Below are positions 1-7,873 of a stretch of 34,587 nt of DNA, one piece after another (the first letter of the stretch is position 1; every line of letters begins with the position of its first letter). A program made the position numbers and the translations under genes. This stretch comes from an uncultured Armatimonadota bacterium. GTDB lineage: Bacteria; Armatimonadota; Fimbriimonadia; Fimbriimonadales; GBS-DC. The stretch covers positions 1 through 34,587 of the forward strand of contig CAKZQI010000062.1 in NCBI GenBank assembly GCA_937139515.1, read 5' to 3'. The notes below the pieces were generated by a model. It worked only from the letters and a program-made list of their open reading frames with translations, was not told the origin of the DNA and ran no database searches.

Positions 1-98
1 TTAGTCCCCCCTCTCCGCAAGCAGAGAGGGGGGAGCGCCTGCGTGCCTGCGCCCCCTCTCCGTAAACGGAGAGGGGGGCGGGGGTGAGGTCAATATAG
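1..98. repeat. GC-rich palindromic intergenic repeats
   Basis: Two adjacent short palindromes of the form CCCTCTCCG-n-CGGAGAGGGG lie here, one with the core GCAAGCAGAG and one with GTAAACGGAG. The same motif recurs near 5970-6056, 24040-24220, 30971-30998 and 32066-32103, always between genes. Any reading frame across it is an artefact of the repeat. They could act as transcription terminators or be degenerate mobile repeats; no protein is supported. Confidence 0.7.
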
Positions 99-118
99 AT
101 TTTTCAAACACCCTCGGA

Positions 119-350
119 GGGTGTTTGAAAAATACTGGGAGCGCGGGCGTCTCGCTCGCTTTATTCGTGGCACGGGCATCCTGCCCGTGTTGCTTCATGG
201 GGCACGGGCATCTTGCCCGTGTTGCTTCATATGGCACGGGCATCTTGCCCCTGAGGATTCTCAGGCAGGCGAGACGCCTGCGTTCCCAGCGACCACATCC
301 ATAGAAGTCTCTTGGGCAAAGATGCCCAAGCCACGATTTTTCAAACACCC
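119..350. mobile_element. MITE-like block with 15-bp terminal inverted repeats
   Basis: The block starts with GGGTGTTTGAAAAAT (119-133) and ends with its exact reverse complement (336-350). It contains no credible gene. Inside are tandem copies of a CACGGGCAT-C-TGCCCGTG-type unit and the GGGAGCGCGGGCGTCTCGC unit that recurs near 7744, 18449 and 32040. A third copy of the arm in inverted orientation sits immediately upstream (99-115), forming a 17-bp-arm palindrome with 117-133. The architecture suggests a small non-autonomous element or repeat cassette. No target-site duplication was identified with confidence. Confidence 0.5.
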
Positions 351-355
351 TTAGC

Positions 356-612
356 CATTCTGAGCAAAGTGAAGGGTCTGGGCTTTGGGGTTCGTTGAGA
401 TTCTTCGCTTCGCTCAGAATGACAGAAGGGGGTGTCAGAATGACAGTCCCTGCCTTGTCACCCTGAGCGATAGCGAAGGGTCTCTGCTTCGGGTTGCACC
501 GAGATTCTTCGCTTCGCTCAGAATGACGAACAGGGGGCAAAACAGGGAGCACAAAGCGATATGCCCCCATAAGTGTCGTGTAGGGGCAGGCCCCTTTGCC
601 TGCCCGCTACAA
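356..612. repeat. Dispersed 'SERSEE'-type non-coding repeats
   Basis: This holds two copies of a repeat containing GATTCTTCGCTTCGCTCAGA (near 400 and 501), each next to a segment like CCTGAGCGATAGCGAAGGGT. A further palindromic unit, GGGGCAGGCCCCTTTGCCTG, lies near 583-602. Related copies occur at 4830-4862 and 31033-31110. Translation gives the well-known spurious peptides of the SERSEE/ILRFAQND kind seen in many genomes, so no protein is called. Together with 1-350, the first 628 bases contain no gene. Confidence 0.65.
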
Positions 613-628
613 CATGCACGTCCTCAGA

Positions 629-2659
629 TTAGGGAGCGATTTCGTTCCAGTCAGGCTCAATAAATACGAAGGTCGTTTCGCGATTGCGCAAGACAAACAC
701 CACCAACACAGGCGGCTTCTGCTGGAACAGCTCTTGGAGAACCGATTGGAAGGTACGAGTGTTCGGGATGGGCTGTTCGTTGATAGCCAAGATGAGGTCG
801 TCGGTCTTGAGTCCGCCGAGTTGGGCGAAACTCCCGTTCGCTACCTCCACCACCAGCACCCCTGTTTGGTCTTCCTTCCAGCGGTTGCGCATACGGTCAA
901 TCGGGGTGATATCGCGTACGGTGAACTCCAGCTCACGCTGGCGTACCGAGCGCACCGATTCGGCAGAGGCAGGCGCCGGCTCCAACTTGACGGAGACCGT
1001 TAAACTCTCCCCGTTGCGCAGGAGGCTCAGTTGCACCACCTCACCGACCGTGCGGTTCTCGATACGCCGCTCCAGGTCGCGGGCATCTTGAGTGCGTGAG
1101 GCGGTGAGCGGTTCGCCATCCAGCGCCACAATCAGGTCGCCCACCTGTAAGCCCGCCTTACTCGCTTCGGTATAGGGAAGCACTTCGGTGATGCGAAAGC
1201 CTTTCAGGTTGGGATTGCCCAGCGCTTCGGCAACCGCTCGGGTGACGACCTGAGTGCGCACCCCCAGCCATGCGCGGGGCAGTTCTGCACTCGGGCTGGG
1301 TTCGGTGGGCGGGCGGTTGCGCACCACGCTGAGAATGACCTCATCCCGACGCTGAATGGTGAACGGGATGATCTCTATATTCTTGTGGCTCTCCAGCGCC
1401 TTTTGGAGGTCGCGCACATTCGCAACGGGGGTATTGCCGACCTGCACAATCGCATCCCCCGCGTTGATTTTGGGTTCGGCACCATCCAAGGGGAATCCGG
1501 GTCGCATTCCCGTCACCAAGACCCCTGCCGAGGGCAGTCGTCGGGCGCGCGCCATGGGGCGGGTGATGTCGCGCCCTGTGAAACCGAGCGCGCGGAACTC
1601 GTCCTCTTCCCCGTAGTAAGGCTCCATCAGCGCCACTTCTATGTTGAGCGTCTGGCGCGTCCCCCCACGCTCTATCACCACAGGAACAGTCTTGCCCACT
1701 TCCAAGTTGGCAATCATTTGGTAAATCAGCGGAACCTCCTCCACGAAGCGGGCGTTGGTCGGCTTGCCATCTATGCTGAGGATGAGGTCGCCAGGCTGTA
1801 GCCCTGCACGCTCTGCAGGCGATTCGGGCGCGACCGCCCCCACCAGCACCCCTTCGGAGCGTCGGAGTTTCTCCACAGGCATCGCGCTGAAACCCAGCCA
1901 GCCGCGCCGTATCGTGCCCGTTTTCAGCACCTGGTCTAACACGCGTCGGGCGATGCTGGAGGGGATAGCGAACCCCAGCCCTGCGCCACCCAACTGATTG
2001 ATTCCCACAATCTCGCCCTTGAGGTTGACCAACGGTCCACCAGAGTTGCCCGGCAGGATGAGCGCATCGTGTTGGATCCAGCGGGTGAGCATTCCCGAAC
2101 GGTCGCCCCGTTCAAACTCCTGCATCTCAATCTCCGAGCTGACGGGATTGATAAACACGCGCTTGGGGTTGGAGACAATCCCCATCGTGACGGACGAAGC
2201 GAGCAGGAGCGGGTTGCCCATCGCCAGCACATAGTCGCCTGTCTTGATTTCGTCCGAGTTGCCCAGCGGAGCGAAGGGAAAGCGACGGTTGCCTTCCGTG
2301 CGGATTTGGAGGATGCTCAGGTCGGTCAGTGGGTCGTGAGCGAGCACCCGCGCCTCAAAGCGTTCGCCTGTGCCGAGCGTGCAGAAGATACGCACCGCAT
2401 TTTCGGCGACATGGTAGTTGGTCAGCACCACCCCGTTCTCCGTCACAATCGCGCCACTGCCTCCGCTGATGGTGTATTGGGCGCGCCCACCCTCAAAATA
2501 GCGCGAGACCACCAGGATATTTACGAGGGCTGGGAACACGCGGTCGCGTGCCTGCTCCACATCGCGCCGCAGGGCGTCGGGGGCAGGGGTGCGTTGAGCA
2601 ACAGTTAGGAGAGGGCACAGCACTAACAACAGCGTCAGAAAAATCGTTCGCAAACTCAT
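629..2659 (-). CDS. Secreted HtrA/DegP-type serine protease with four PDZ domains
   Basis: This is a trypsin-fold protease of the HtrA type, probably exported and acting in envelope protein quality control. A signal peptide spans about residues 1-21. The triad is visible as H83 (LTNYHVAENA), D113 (DPLTDLSILQ) and S206 (LPGNSGGPLV). Four PDZ-like domains follow at roughly 252-350, 375-455, 470-565 and 580-676. That is more than the one or two usual for bacterial HtrA. The ATG at 2659 is preferred because a signal peptide follows at once; an upstream GTG at 2719 would add 20 residues that spoil it. It is the last gene of an operon with the DinB and oxidoreductase genes, with a possible own -10 box at 2707-2714. 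The family call is firm; the substrate is unknown. Confidence 0.9.
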   Translation of the reverse strand: MSLRTIFLTLLLVLCPLLTVAQRTPAPDALRRDVEQARDRVFPALVNILVVSRYFEGGRAQYTISGGSGAIVTENGVVLTNYHVAENAVRIFCTLGTGERFEARVLAHDPLTDLSILQIRTEGNRRFPFAPLGNSDEIKTGDYVLAMGNPLLLASSVTMGIVSNPKRVFINPVSSEIEMQEFERGDRSGMLTRWIQHDALILPGNSGGPLVNLKGEIVGINQLGGAGLGFAIPSSIARRVLDQVLKTGTIRRGWLGFSAMPVEKLRRSEGVLVGAVAPESPAERAGLQPGDLILSIDGKPTNARFVEEVPLIYQMIANLEVGKTVPVVIERGGTRQTLNIEVALMEPYYGEEDEFRALGFTGRDITRPMARARRLPSAGVLVTGMRPGFPLDGAEPKINAGDAIVQVGNTPVANVRDLQKALESHKNIEIIPFTIQRRDEVILSVVRNRPPTEPSPSAELPRAWLGVRTQVVTRAVAEALGNPNLKGFRITEVLPYTEASKAGLQVGDLIVALDGEPLTASRTQDARDLERRIENRTVGEVVQLSLLRNGESLTVSVKLEPAPASAESVRSVRQRELEFTVRDITPIDRMRNRWKEDQTGVLVVEVANGSFAQLGGLKTDDLILAINEQPIPNTRTFQSVLQELFQQKPPVLVVFVLRNRETTFVFIEPDWNEIAP

Positions 2660-2706
2660 CGGTCTCTCAACTCCAGCGCCCCCAGAGGGGAATTTGGTGC
2701 CGAATG

Positions 2707-2714
2707 AGTATACC
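2707..2714 (-). promoter_or_regulatory. Putative -10 box (GGTATACT) before the protease gene
   Basis: Read on the minus strand this is GGTATACT, the same box seen before several other genes here. It lies 48 bases upstream of the protease ATG and overlaps the stop of the preceding DinB gene, so the protease may have its own promoter inside the operon. No good -35 box is visible. Confidence 0.35.
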
Positions 2715-2715
2715 T

Positions 2716-3204
2716 TCACTTCAAGGGAAATTCGGGGTGCATGCGCATCAGCCAGATTTGCCCTGTGTGATAGCTGGCGTGTTGTGCGGCGCGGAGAAGT
2801 CCTTCGCGCCCGGTGATGGGGTCTCCAATCGGGCTGGTGACGGGCATCGCCAACTGCTCAGCGGTGGGCGCTTCCACTAAGGGGCGGAACAGTTCGCCAG
2901 AGCGTGCTAAGGTTCGGCGCACCTGCTCCACCGTGCAGGCGGATGGGAGCAGGGGGAAGGGCGCCTCGCGCAGGAACGAGTCGGTCGCACAGCGAAGCAC
3001 GCCTTGCTCAAACTCGTCCTGAGGCATGTAGCCTCCCAAGTGGTGCACCCAGTACAACTCCACCCCCGCCACATGGTATAGGTACTCTGCGATGGAGTGA
3101 GCGCCGTCAAATAGGCGCCAGTTCAGGGCGCGATCGTCCAAGTCGGCAATCGCCTGGTCTAATCGCAGGCGCGTGAATCGCCACAGTTCGGCAATCGCTT
3201 CCAT
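2716..3204 (-). CDS. DinB superfamily protein
   Basis: A 162-residue four-helix DinB/YfiT-type protein. The family typically binds a metal through three histidines. Candidates are His45 (LYHVAG) and the pair near residues 145-149 (AQHASYHTGQ), which match the usual pattern. Members include thiol-dependent transferases and stress-induced proteins, but no substrate can be deduced. The ATG lies 2 bases after the stop of the upstream Tat-exported oxidoreductase, so the two are almost certainly co-transcribed, and the protease gene follows. No signal peptide is seen, so it should be cytoplasmic. Confidence 0.82.
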   Translation of the reverse strand: MEAIAELWRFTRLRLDQAIADLDDRALNWRLFDGAHSIAEYLYHVAGVELYWVHHLGGYMPQDEFEQGVLRCATDSFLREAPFPLLPSACTVEQVRRTLARSGELFRPLVEAPTAEQLAMPVTSPIGDPITGREGLLRAAQHASYHTGQIWLMRMHPEFPLK

Positions 3205-3206
3205 CG

Positions 3207-4523
3207 CTACACTCGTTCGGGAATCTCGAACCCTTTGGGCATGCGTGCTCGGCGGAGCATGCTGTTCGCCTCACGGTCGTTGATGAACTGCTTGCGCGCG
3301 GGGTCAAACTGGAGCACCCGTCCTAAGCGGTATGCCGTGTTCGCCAAGCAGACCATCTGCGCGGAGATGACCGCTTCCTCAATCGGACAGCGCAGGATTT
3401 TCGGGTCGCGGGCGCGCATCGCTCGCAGGAAGTTGGCATAGTGGCTCTCGGCTTCGGCAGGAGGGTTGGGCAGGTTCAGACCGTCTCTTGGGGGCAGTTC
3501 CTCGTTAGGTGCCCGACGCGCCTTGTAGCCGTCGCCCGACGACATATAGCCCAAGGAGCCGTACACCAAGTTGCCGATTTTCGCGCCCTGCTCATCGTTG
3601 GTGAACAGCCCGCGCACCTCAAACACCAGCAGTTTGCCGTCTTCGTATTCAAAGGTGGCGATTTGGGTATTGGGTGTCTCGCCTTGGTCTTGATAGCCGT
3701 AGCGCCCGCCTGTGGAGTGAACGCGCACAGGCAGACCCTTGTTCAGGAACCAGCGCGCCACATCCAGCTGGTGAACCCCCTGATTGCCGATGTCGCCGTT
3801 GCCGTAGTTCCAGAACCAGTGCCAGTTGTAGTGAACATAGTTCGGGTTGAAGGGGCGTCGCTCGGCGGGACCCTGCCACAGCTCCCAGTTTAGCCATGCG
3901 GGTGGGTCAGTGTCTTTCTGGATGCCAATCGGACCACGCGGTTTATAGCACAATCCCCGCGACATATAGACCTCGCCAATCTCGCCTGCGTGAACTCGCG
4001 CCACGGCGTGCCGAGTGGTCAAGTCGGAGCGGAACTGATGCCCCCCTTGAACGATGCGATTGTACTTACGCACTGCCTCAACCACCTTTTCACCCTCGTG
4101 GAAGCTCCAGCAGACGGGCTTTTCAACATAGACATCCTTGCCCGCTTGACAAGCCCAGATGGTCATCATGGCGTGCCAGTGGTTCGGGGTGGCGATGGAG
4201 ACGGCGTCAATCTCCTTATCTTCCAGCAGTTGACGATAGTCCTCGTAAAGTTTGGGGCGTGTGCCCTGCAGTTGCTCCACTTGGGCACCGCGCTGTGCCA
4301 AGATGCGCGCGTCCACATCACAGAGCGCCGCAACCCGCACCCCTTCTAACTGGATGTAGGTGCGCGTGTGTCCCCAGCCTTGACCGTTCAGCCCGACCAC
4401 TGCGACATTAATCGTGTCGTTAGGGCTATGCGACCACGAGCGTAAGAAAGTCAGCCCTGCCGTTGCACCGAGCATAGCCTTTCCTGATTGTGCCAAAAAC
4501 TCGCGCCGTCCGATGCGTTCCAT
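3207..4523 (-). CDS. Tat-exported Gfo/Idh/MocA family oxidoreductase
   Basis: A 438-residue NAD(P)-dependent sugar or inositol dehydrogenase-type protein. The N-terminus GRREFLAQSG followed by a hydrophobic stretch is a twin-arginine signal, so the folded protein is probably exported with its cofactor. A Rossmann nucleotide-binding segment follows (VAVVGLNGQGWGH), with the family motif EKP in DVYVEKPVCW. The C-terminal Gfo/Idh domain contains a WHWFWNYGNGDIGNQGVHQL stretch typical of the exported subfamily. The ATG at 4523 gives the Tat signal; a longer upstream reading would run through a repeat. First gene of an operon with DinB and the HtrA-type protease. The substrate is unknown, probably a carbohydrate. 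Confidence 0.88.
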   Translation of the reverse strand: MERIGRREFLAQSGKAMLGATAGLTFLRSWSHSPNDTINVAVVGLNGQGWGHTRTYIQLEGVRVAALCDVDARILAQRGAQVEQLQGTRPKLYEDYRQLLEDKEIDAVSIATPNHWHAMMTIWACQAGKDVYVEKPVCWSFHEGEKVVEAVRKYNRIVQGGHQFRSDLTTRHAVARVHAGEIGEVYMSRGLCYKPRGPIGIQKDTDPPAWLNWELWQGPAERRPFNPNYVHYNWHWFWNYGNGDIGNQGVHQLDVARWFLNKGLPVRVHSTGGRYGYQDQGETPNTQIATFEYEDGKLLVFEVRGLFTNDEQGAKIGNLVYGSLGYMSSGDGYKARRAPNEELPPRDGLNLPNPPAEAESHYANFLRAMRARDPKILRCPIEEAVISAQMVCLANTAYRLGRVLQFDPARKQFINDREANSMLRRARMPKGFEIPERV

Positions 4524-4867
4524 AGAAAAAGCGATTCGATGATTGTCCTGTGGTTCCTGCAGAGAATGTGTTTCCTTGCTCGGAACCTGCTCTTCTCTTC
4601 CTCTGCGTTGGGAGAGAGTGGGTCGGGGGTGAAGGCAATCGAACCCCCCTTCCCCAACCCCTGACAAGGGTACACTTGTCGAGTTCAAGTTTCCAAAAGA
4701 CCTGCCCACTTTCAGACGCAAGCATGTAGCCCTGAGCCGTAAACTTCGCTTCCACCCGAACGCCCACCCTGTCACCCTGAGCGCCTGCACGGGGTCTCAC
4801 ACACCCTCATGTACGCCCTTACAACAAGCGTCGTTGGGGGCAGACCCGTATGCCTGCCCCATTTAGC
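4524..4867. repeat. Gene-free interval with degenerate repeats
   Basis: This 344-bp interval separates glpX (upstream in transcription) from the oxidoreductase operon. It contains a diverged pyrimidine/purine palindrome near 4596-4670, a small inverted repeat GACAAG-n6-CTTGTC near 4662-4679, and a copy of the GGGGCAGAC-n-GCCTGCCCC repeat at about 4834-4862. The promoter of the oxidoreductase operon must lie here, but no convincing -10/-35 pair was found. No gene is supported. Confidence 0.5.
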
Positions 4868-5830
4868 TCAGTAGCGTGGGTCGTGGTGGAAGTGGTGGTG
4901 GGTCTCCAGCCAGCGGATGGTGCCACTGCGCGAGCGCATCACGACCGAGTGCGTGATGGCGCCCCAGCCTGTGTAGCGCACGCCACCCAGCAGATTACCG
5001 CCCGTGATGCCCGTCGCTGCGAACACCACATTGCCCCAAGCGAGGTCTTCCATCGTCAGCACGCGCTCCACATCGTCGGTGCCGAGCAGGTGGCGGGCAC
5101 GCTCGCGCTCTTGATCGTTTCGGAACACCAGTCGCGCCTGGATTTCTCCGCCCATACAGATTGCAGCCGCGGCGGACAGCACACCTTCGGGCGCGCCCCC
5201 GATTCCCATCAGCACATCAATCTCGCCTTGTGGGTCAAGTGCTTCCAAAGCGAGCGACAGGTCACCATCGGACACCAAGCGGATGCGCGCCCCTGCCGAG
5301 CGTATCTCGCGGATGAGGTTCTCGTGGCGAGGGCGGTCTAACATCCCGACCGTCAGGTCTTGCACCTCCTTACCGAGGCTTTTGGCAATCACTTTCAGGT
5401 TCATGCGCGGGGGGAGCGTGATGTCCACCGCACCTTTCGCTGCGGGTCCCACCACGAGCTTGTCCATATAGATGTCGGGCGCTTTGAGTAGTTTGCCCTC
5501 GCCCTCCATCGCTGCGGCGATGACACTTATCGCACCGGGCGCGCCGTTTGCCACAAGGTTCGTGCCTTCCACGGGGTCTACGGCAATTTGCACACTGTGC
5601 CCGTTGCCTGTCCCTAACTCTTCGCCAATGTAGAGCATGGGCGCCTCGTCGCGCTCGCCCTCTCCAATCACGACGACGCCCTTCATATCAATATCGGAGA
5701 GTGCTCGGCGCATCGCCTCGCACGCGGCTTGATCCACCGCGTGGCGGTCGCCTTTACCGACCCAGCGCCCAGAGCTGAGCGCCGCCGCTTCGGTCGCCCG
5801 AACAAAATCCATTCCCAAGTTCCTATCCAT
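4868..5830 (-). CDS. glpX: Class II fructose-1,6-bisphosphatase (GlpX)
   Basis: Hydrolyses fructose 1,6-bisphosphate to fructose 6-phosphate in gluconeogenesis, in the cytoplasm. The 320-residue length is normal for GlpX. Metal and substrate motifs are present: D33 near the N-terminus, GEGERDEAPM (56-65), VDPVEGTN (84-91, the inositol-phosphatase DPxxGT signature) and the glycine-rich MGIGGAPEGV segment. The start ATG at 5830 has GAGGTG five bases upstream. It stands alone, with repeat-filled spacers on both sides, so it is probably monocistronic. Homologues in some lineages also hydrolyse sedoheptulose 1,7-bisphosphate, which cannot be excluded. Confidence 0.95.
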   Translation of the reverse strand: MDRNLGMDFVRATEAAALSSGRWVGKGDRHAVDQAACEAMRRALSDIDMKGVVVIGEGERDEAPMLYIGEELGTGNGHSVQIAVDPVEGTNLVANGAPGAISVIAAAMEGEGKLLKAPDIYMDKLVVGPAAKGAVDITLPPRMNLKVIAKSLGKEVQDLTVGMLDRPRHENLIREIRSAGARIRLVSDGDLSLALEALDPQGEIDVLMGIGGAPEGVLSAAAAICMGGEIQARLVFRNDQERERARHLLGTDDVERVLTMEDLAWGNVVFAATGITGGNLLGGVRYTGWGAITHSVVMRSRSGTIRWLETHHHFHHDPRY

Positions 5831-5964
5831 TCTATCACCTCATGTCAACGCTGACGCTTCTTCAGTTCGTGAAGCGCCTGCAGTCTTCCTGCCTAAGCCT
5901 AAAAAATATCTGGGGACGCTCGCGCCTGATTCGGGCACATGCCTTTCCAGACAACCTCACCCCC

Positions 5965-6053
5965 CTGTGTCCCCCCTCTCCGCAAGCAGAGAGGGGGTAA
6001 AGCCAGCGTGCCTGTGCCCCCTCTCCGTTTACGGAAAGGGGTTGGGGGTGAGG
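5965..6053. repeat. Paired palindromic intergenic repeats downstream of larB
   Basis: Two copies of the CCCTCTCCG-n-CGGAGAGGGG-type palindrome lie between the larB stop and the glpX start, with the same two cores (GCAAGCAGAG and a GTTTACGG variant) as at 1-80. They sit just after the larB stop and could serve as a terminator for the larB operon. The rest of the 223-bp spacer (5831-6053) shows nothing else. Confidence 0.6.
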
Positions 6054-6815
6054 TCAGTCCGGATTATTCCCGACAGCACGCAAAATCAGGGCTAAGCAAT
6101 AGCCTGCGCCGAAACCGTTGTCTATGTTCACCACGCTGACGCCTGGTGCGCAGGTGTTGAGCATCGTTAGCAGGGGAGCCAGCCCGCCCATTTGTGCCCC
6201 ATAGCCCACACTGGTCGGCACGGCAATCACCGGGCAGGCGACCAGTCCGCCCACTACGCTGGGGAGCGCACCTTCCATCCCGGCGACCACCACAATCCCG
6301 CTCGCCTTGCTCAACTGTTCATAGTGGGCTAACAGGCGGTGGAGACCAGCGACCCCAACATCGTACAGGGGTTCCACGCGCACGCCCATCATCCGCGCGG
6401 TGATGAGCGCTTCCTCCGCCACAGGGATGTCGGCAGTGCCCGCCGTGATGACTAAACCGAAAGGAGCATCAGGGGGTGTCGGGGGACTGCCCACCGTGAT
6501 TGTCCGCGCTTGAGGGTGATACTCCGCCTGTGGCAGGCGCGCCTTGACCGCTTCGTAGTGCGTCGGCTCGGCACGGGTCGCCAACACCAGCCCATGCTGG
6601 GCAAGTCGCTCCACGATTTCAGCGACCTGCTGGGGCGTCTTCCACGCACAAAACACCACTTCGGGGAAGCCCTTTCGTAGAGCGCGGTGGTGGTCTATTC
6701 GGGCGAACCCCACCGTCTCAAAGGGCAGGGCGCGCAGACGCTCGTAGGCGGTGGTGGGGTCTATCTCGCCCTGAGCCACCGCCTGAAGCAGATCGCGTAT
6801 CGATTCAGAGGTCAT
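6054..6815 (-). CDS. larB: LarB-type pyridinium-3,5-biscarboxylate synthase (nickel pincer cofactor)
   Basis: LarB carboxylates and hydrolyses nicotinic acid adenine dinucleotide in the first step of nickel-pincer nucleotide synthesis, the cofactor of lactate racemase and related enzymes. The 253-residue protein has the PurE-like C-terminal half: ITAGTADIPVAEEA (123-136), VAGMEGALPSVVGG (177-190) and PTSVGYGA. A conserved Cys222 (MLNTCAPGV) fits the family's catalytic cysteine. The start ATG at 6815 overlaps the stop of the preceding SRPBCC gene as ATGA, implying translational coupling. No larC, larE or larA is in the window, so the pathway would need them elsewhere. Confidence 0.9.
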   Translation of the reverse strand: MTSESIRDLLQAVAQGEIDPTTAYERLRALPFETVGFARIDHHRALRKGFPEVVFCAWKTPQQVAEIVERLAQHGLVLATRAEPTHYEAVKARLPQAEYHPQARTITVGSPPTPPDAPFGLVITAGTADIPVAEEALITARMMGVRVEPLYDVGVAGLHRLLAHYEQLSKASGIVVVAGMEGALPSVVGGLVACPVIAVPTSVGYGAQMGGLAPLLTMLNTCAPGVSVVNIDNGFGAGYCLALILRAVGNNPD

Positions 6816-7267
6816 ACTTGGTCGGACTCGGCGCGCTGTTTGACGCCTTCCAATATGCCCTTGAGGTTCTGCGTGACGAGGTAATGCACTACTTTCTGCA
6901 CCACCGCACCCAGCAGAGGCACATGCAGTTCGTAGTCCAGCTCGCACACAAACAGGGTGCCTTCGGGGTGGGGTTCAAACCGCCAGACGCCCTCCATCAT
7001 GTCGTAGTCGCCCTTGACCTGGCGGAAGTGGCAGGTGCGTGCCGTGTCGTCCCAGATGTCTTCCTCGGTCCATTTGACTTGGAGTTTGAGTTGGGAGGCG
7101 TAGGCGGTCCATTCGGTAAGGGTTCGGCTGCCGTCTTCGCTCTTTTCCAGCACCTTGACCGCCTTCACATCGGGCATGAACTGGGGAAACGACTCTACAT
7201 CCCGCGCAATCGCGTAGACTCGCTCCACAGGGGCACGGATAGGCACTTGGAGTTCCACGCGCGCCAT
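6812..7267 (-). CDS. SRPBCC (START/Coq10-type) lipid-binding-fold protein
   Basis: A 151-residue protein of the polyketide cyclase/Coq10 branch of the SRPBCC superfamily, which binds hydrophobic ligands in a helix-grip cavity. The N-terminus VELQVPIRAPVERVYAIARD, then FPQFMPDVKAV, is the typical family opening. It follows a second SRPBCC gene by 5 bases, with a GGAGGG site overlapping that gene's end, and it overlaps larB by 4 bases at its own end, so the three form one coupled operon. The ligand is unknown. Small hydrophobic cofactors or membrane quinones are possible, but nothing in the sequence decides. Confidence 0.82.
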   Translation of the reverse strand: MARVELQVPIRAPVERVYAIARDVESFPQFMPDVKAVKVLEKSEDGSRTLTEWTAYASQLKLQVKWTEEDIWDDTARTCHFRQVKGDYDMMEGVWRFEPHPEGTLFVCELDYELHVPLLGAVVQKVVHYLVTQNLKGILEGVKQRAESDQV

Positions 7268-7272
7268 AGCGG

Positions 7273-7704
7273 TTAGCCCTCCGCTTGCTTTTTGAAGCCG
7301 TTGAGCCAGCCCGTGATGATTTCGTCTACCGCCTTTTGAGCGACCCCTGCGAACATCGGGGGCACATTCGCTTGATAGTCAATCGTTGCCTTCAGCTCGC
7401 TTGTAGAGCCGCTGGGCACGACCGCCCATTCGCCCGCCAAGCTCACGATAGCGCTCCCTTCGGGCTGAATGGTGATACGATGTTCGCCGGGGTGGACTGT
7501 ATGGCGCGAGCGCCAGCGCACTTCCATCCCCACGCCGGGCGCCGTCACTGCCCAGTCCAGCACTTGGGCTTCGCCTGTGTTCTCCACCACGCTCACACTC
7601 TTCACATAGGGCAAGAACTGGGCGAACTGGTCGGCTTGCTGAAGTACCTCGAACACGCGTCCTGCCTCCGCATTCACGCTCACACTTTTCTCGATTTTCG
7701 GCAT
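7273..7704 (-). CDS. SRPBCC (START/Coq10-type) lipid-binding-fold protein
   Basis: A 143-residue paralogue-like neighbour of the next gene, sharing the opening pattern (IEKSVSVNAEAGRVFEVLQQ, then FAQFLPYVKSV). It is the first gene of the SRPBCC-SRPBCC-larB operon. The ATG at 7704 is chosen because GGAGG lies eight bases upstream. A longer upstream reading runs into a dispersed repeat at 7738-7866. A GGTATACT box at 7727-7734 is a plausible promoter. The similarity of the two products points to an old tandem duplication. Cytoplasmic; ligand unknown. Confidence 0.8.
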   Translation of the reverse strand: MPKIEKSVSVNAEAGRVFEVLQQADQFAQFLPYVKSVSVVENTGEAQVLDWAVTAPGVGMEVRWRSRHTVHPGEHRITIQPEGSAIVSLAGEWAVVPSGSTSELKATIDYQANVPPMFAGVAQKAVDEIITGWLNGFKKQAEG

Positions 7705-7726
7705 AGGAGTCCCTCCAACTGCCTTG

Positions 7727-7734
7727 AGTATACC
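7727..7734 (-). promoter_or_regulatory. Putative -10 box (GGTATACT) of the SRPBCC-larB operon
   Basis: On the minus strand this reads GGTATACT and lies 22 bases before the first ATG of the operon, leaving room for a short leader with the GGAGG site. No -35 consensus is evident, as with most of these boxes in the window. Confidence 0.45.
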
Positions 7735-7737
7735 TGC

Positions 7738-7866
7738 AAAATGCTGGGAGCGCGGGCGTCTCGCCCGCTTGTGGCTTGGGCATCCTTGCCCAAGCATGCT
7801 TACCGTGTCCGCGCCTGTTTTGGCTCACGGGCAGGATGCCCGTGCTACGGTTTTTTCACGGGCATT
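7738..7866. repeat. Dispersed intergenic repeat (copy 2 of the GGGAGCGCGGGCG family)
   Basis: This 130-bp repeat fills the gap between the second Tat oxidoreductase stop and the SRPBCC operon. It begins with TGGGAGCGCGGGCGTCTCGC and ends near GTGCTACGGTTTTTTCACGG. It matches 18437-18599 over most of its length and the inner part of 119-350. Short internal palindromes such as GGGCATCCTTGCCC and CACGGGCAGGATGCCCGTG give hairpin potential. No coding function. Confidence 0.65.
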
Positions 7867-7873
7867 CTTAGCC

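Noticed and set aside
1-570. Long minus-strand open frame at the left edge
   Set aside because: It consists wholly of dispersed repeats and translates into known spurious SERSEE-type peptides.
4630-4650. Possible tRNA T-arm (AATCGAACCCCCC)
   Set aside because: No acceptor or anticodon stem can be drawn around it; it is part of a repeat-rich spacer.
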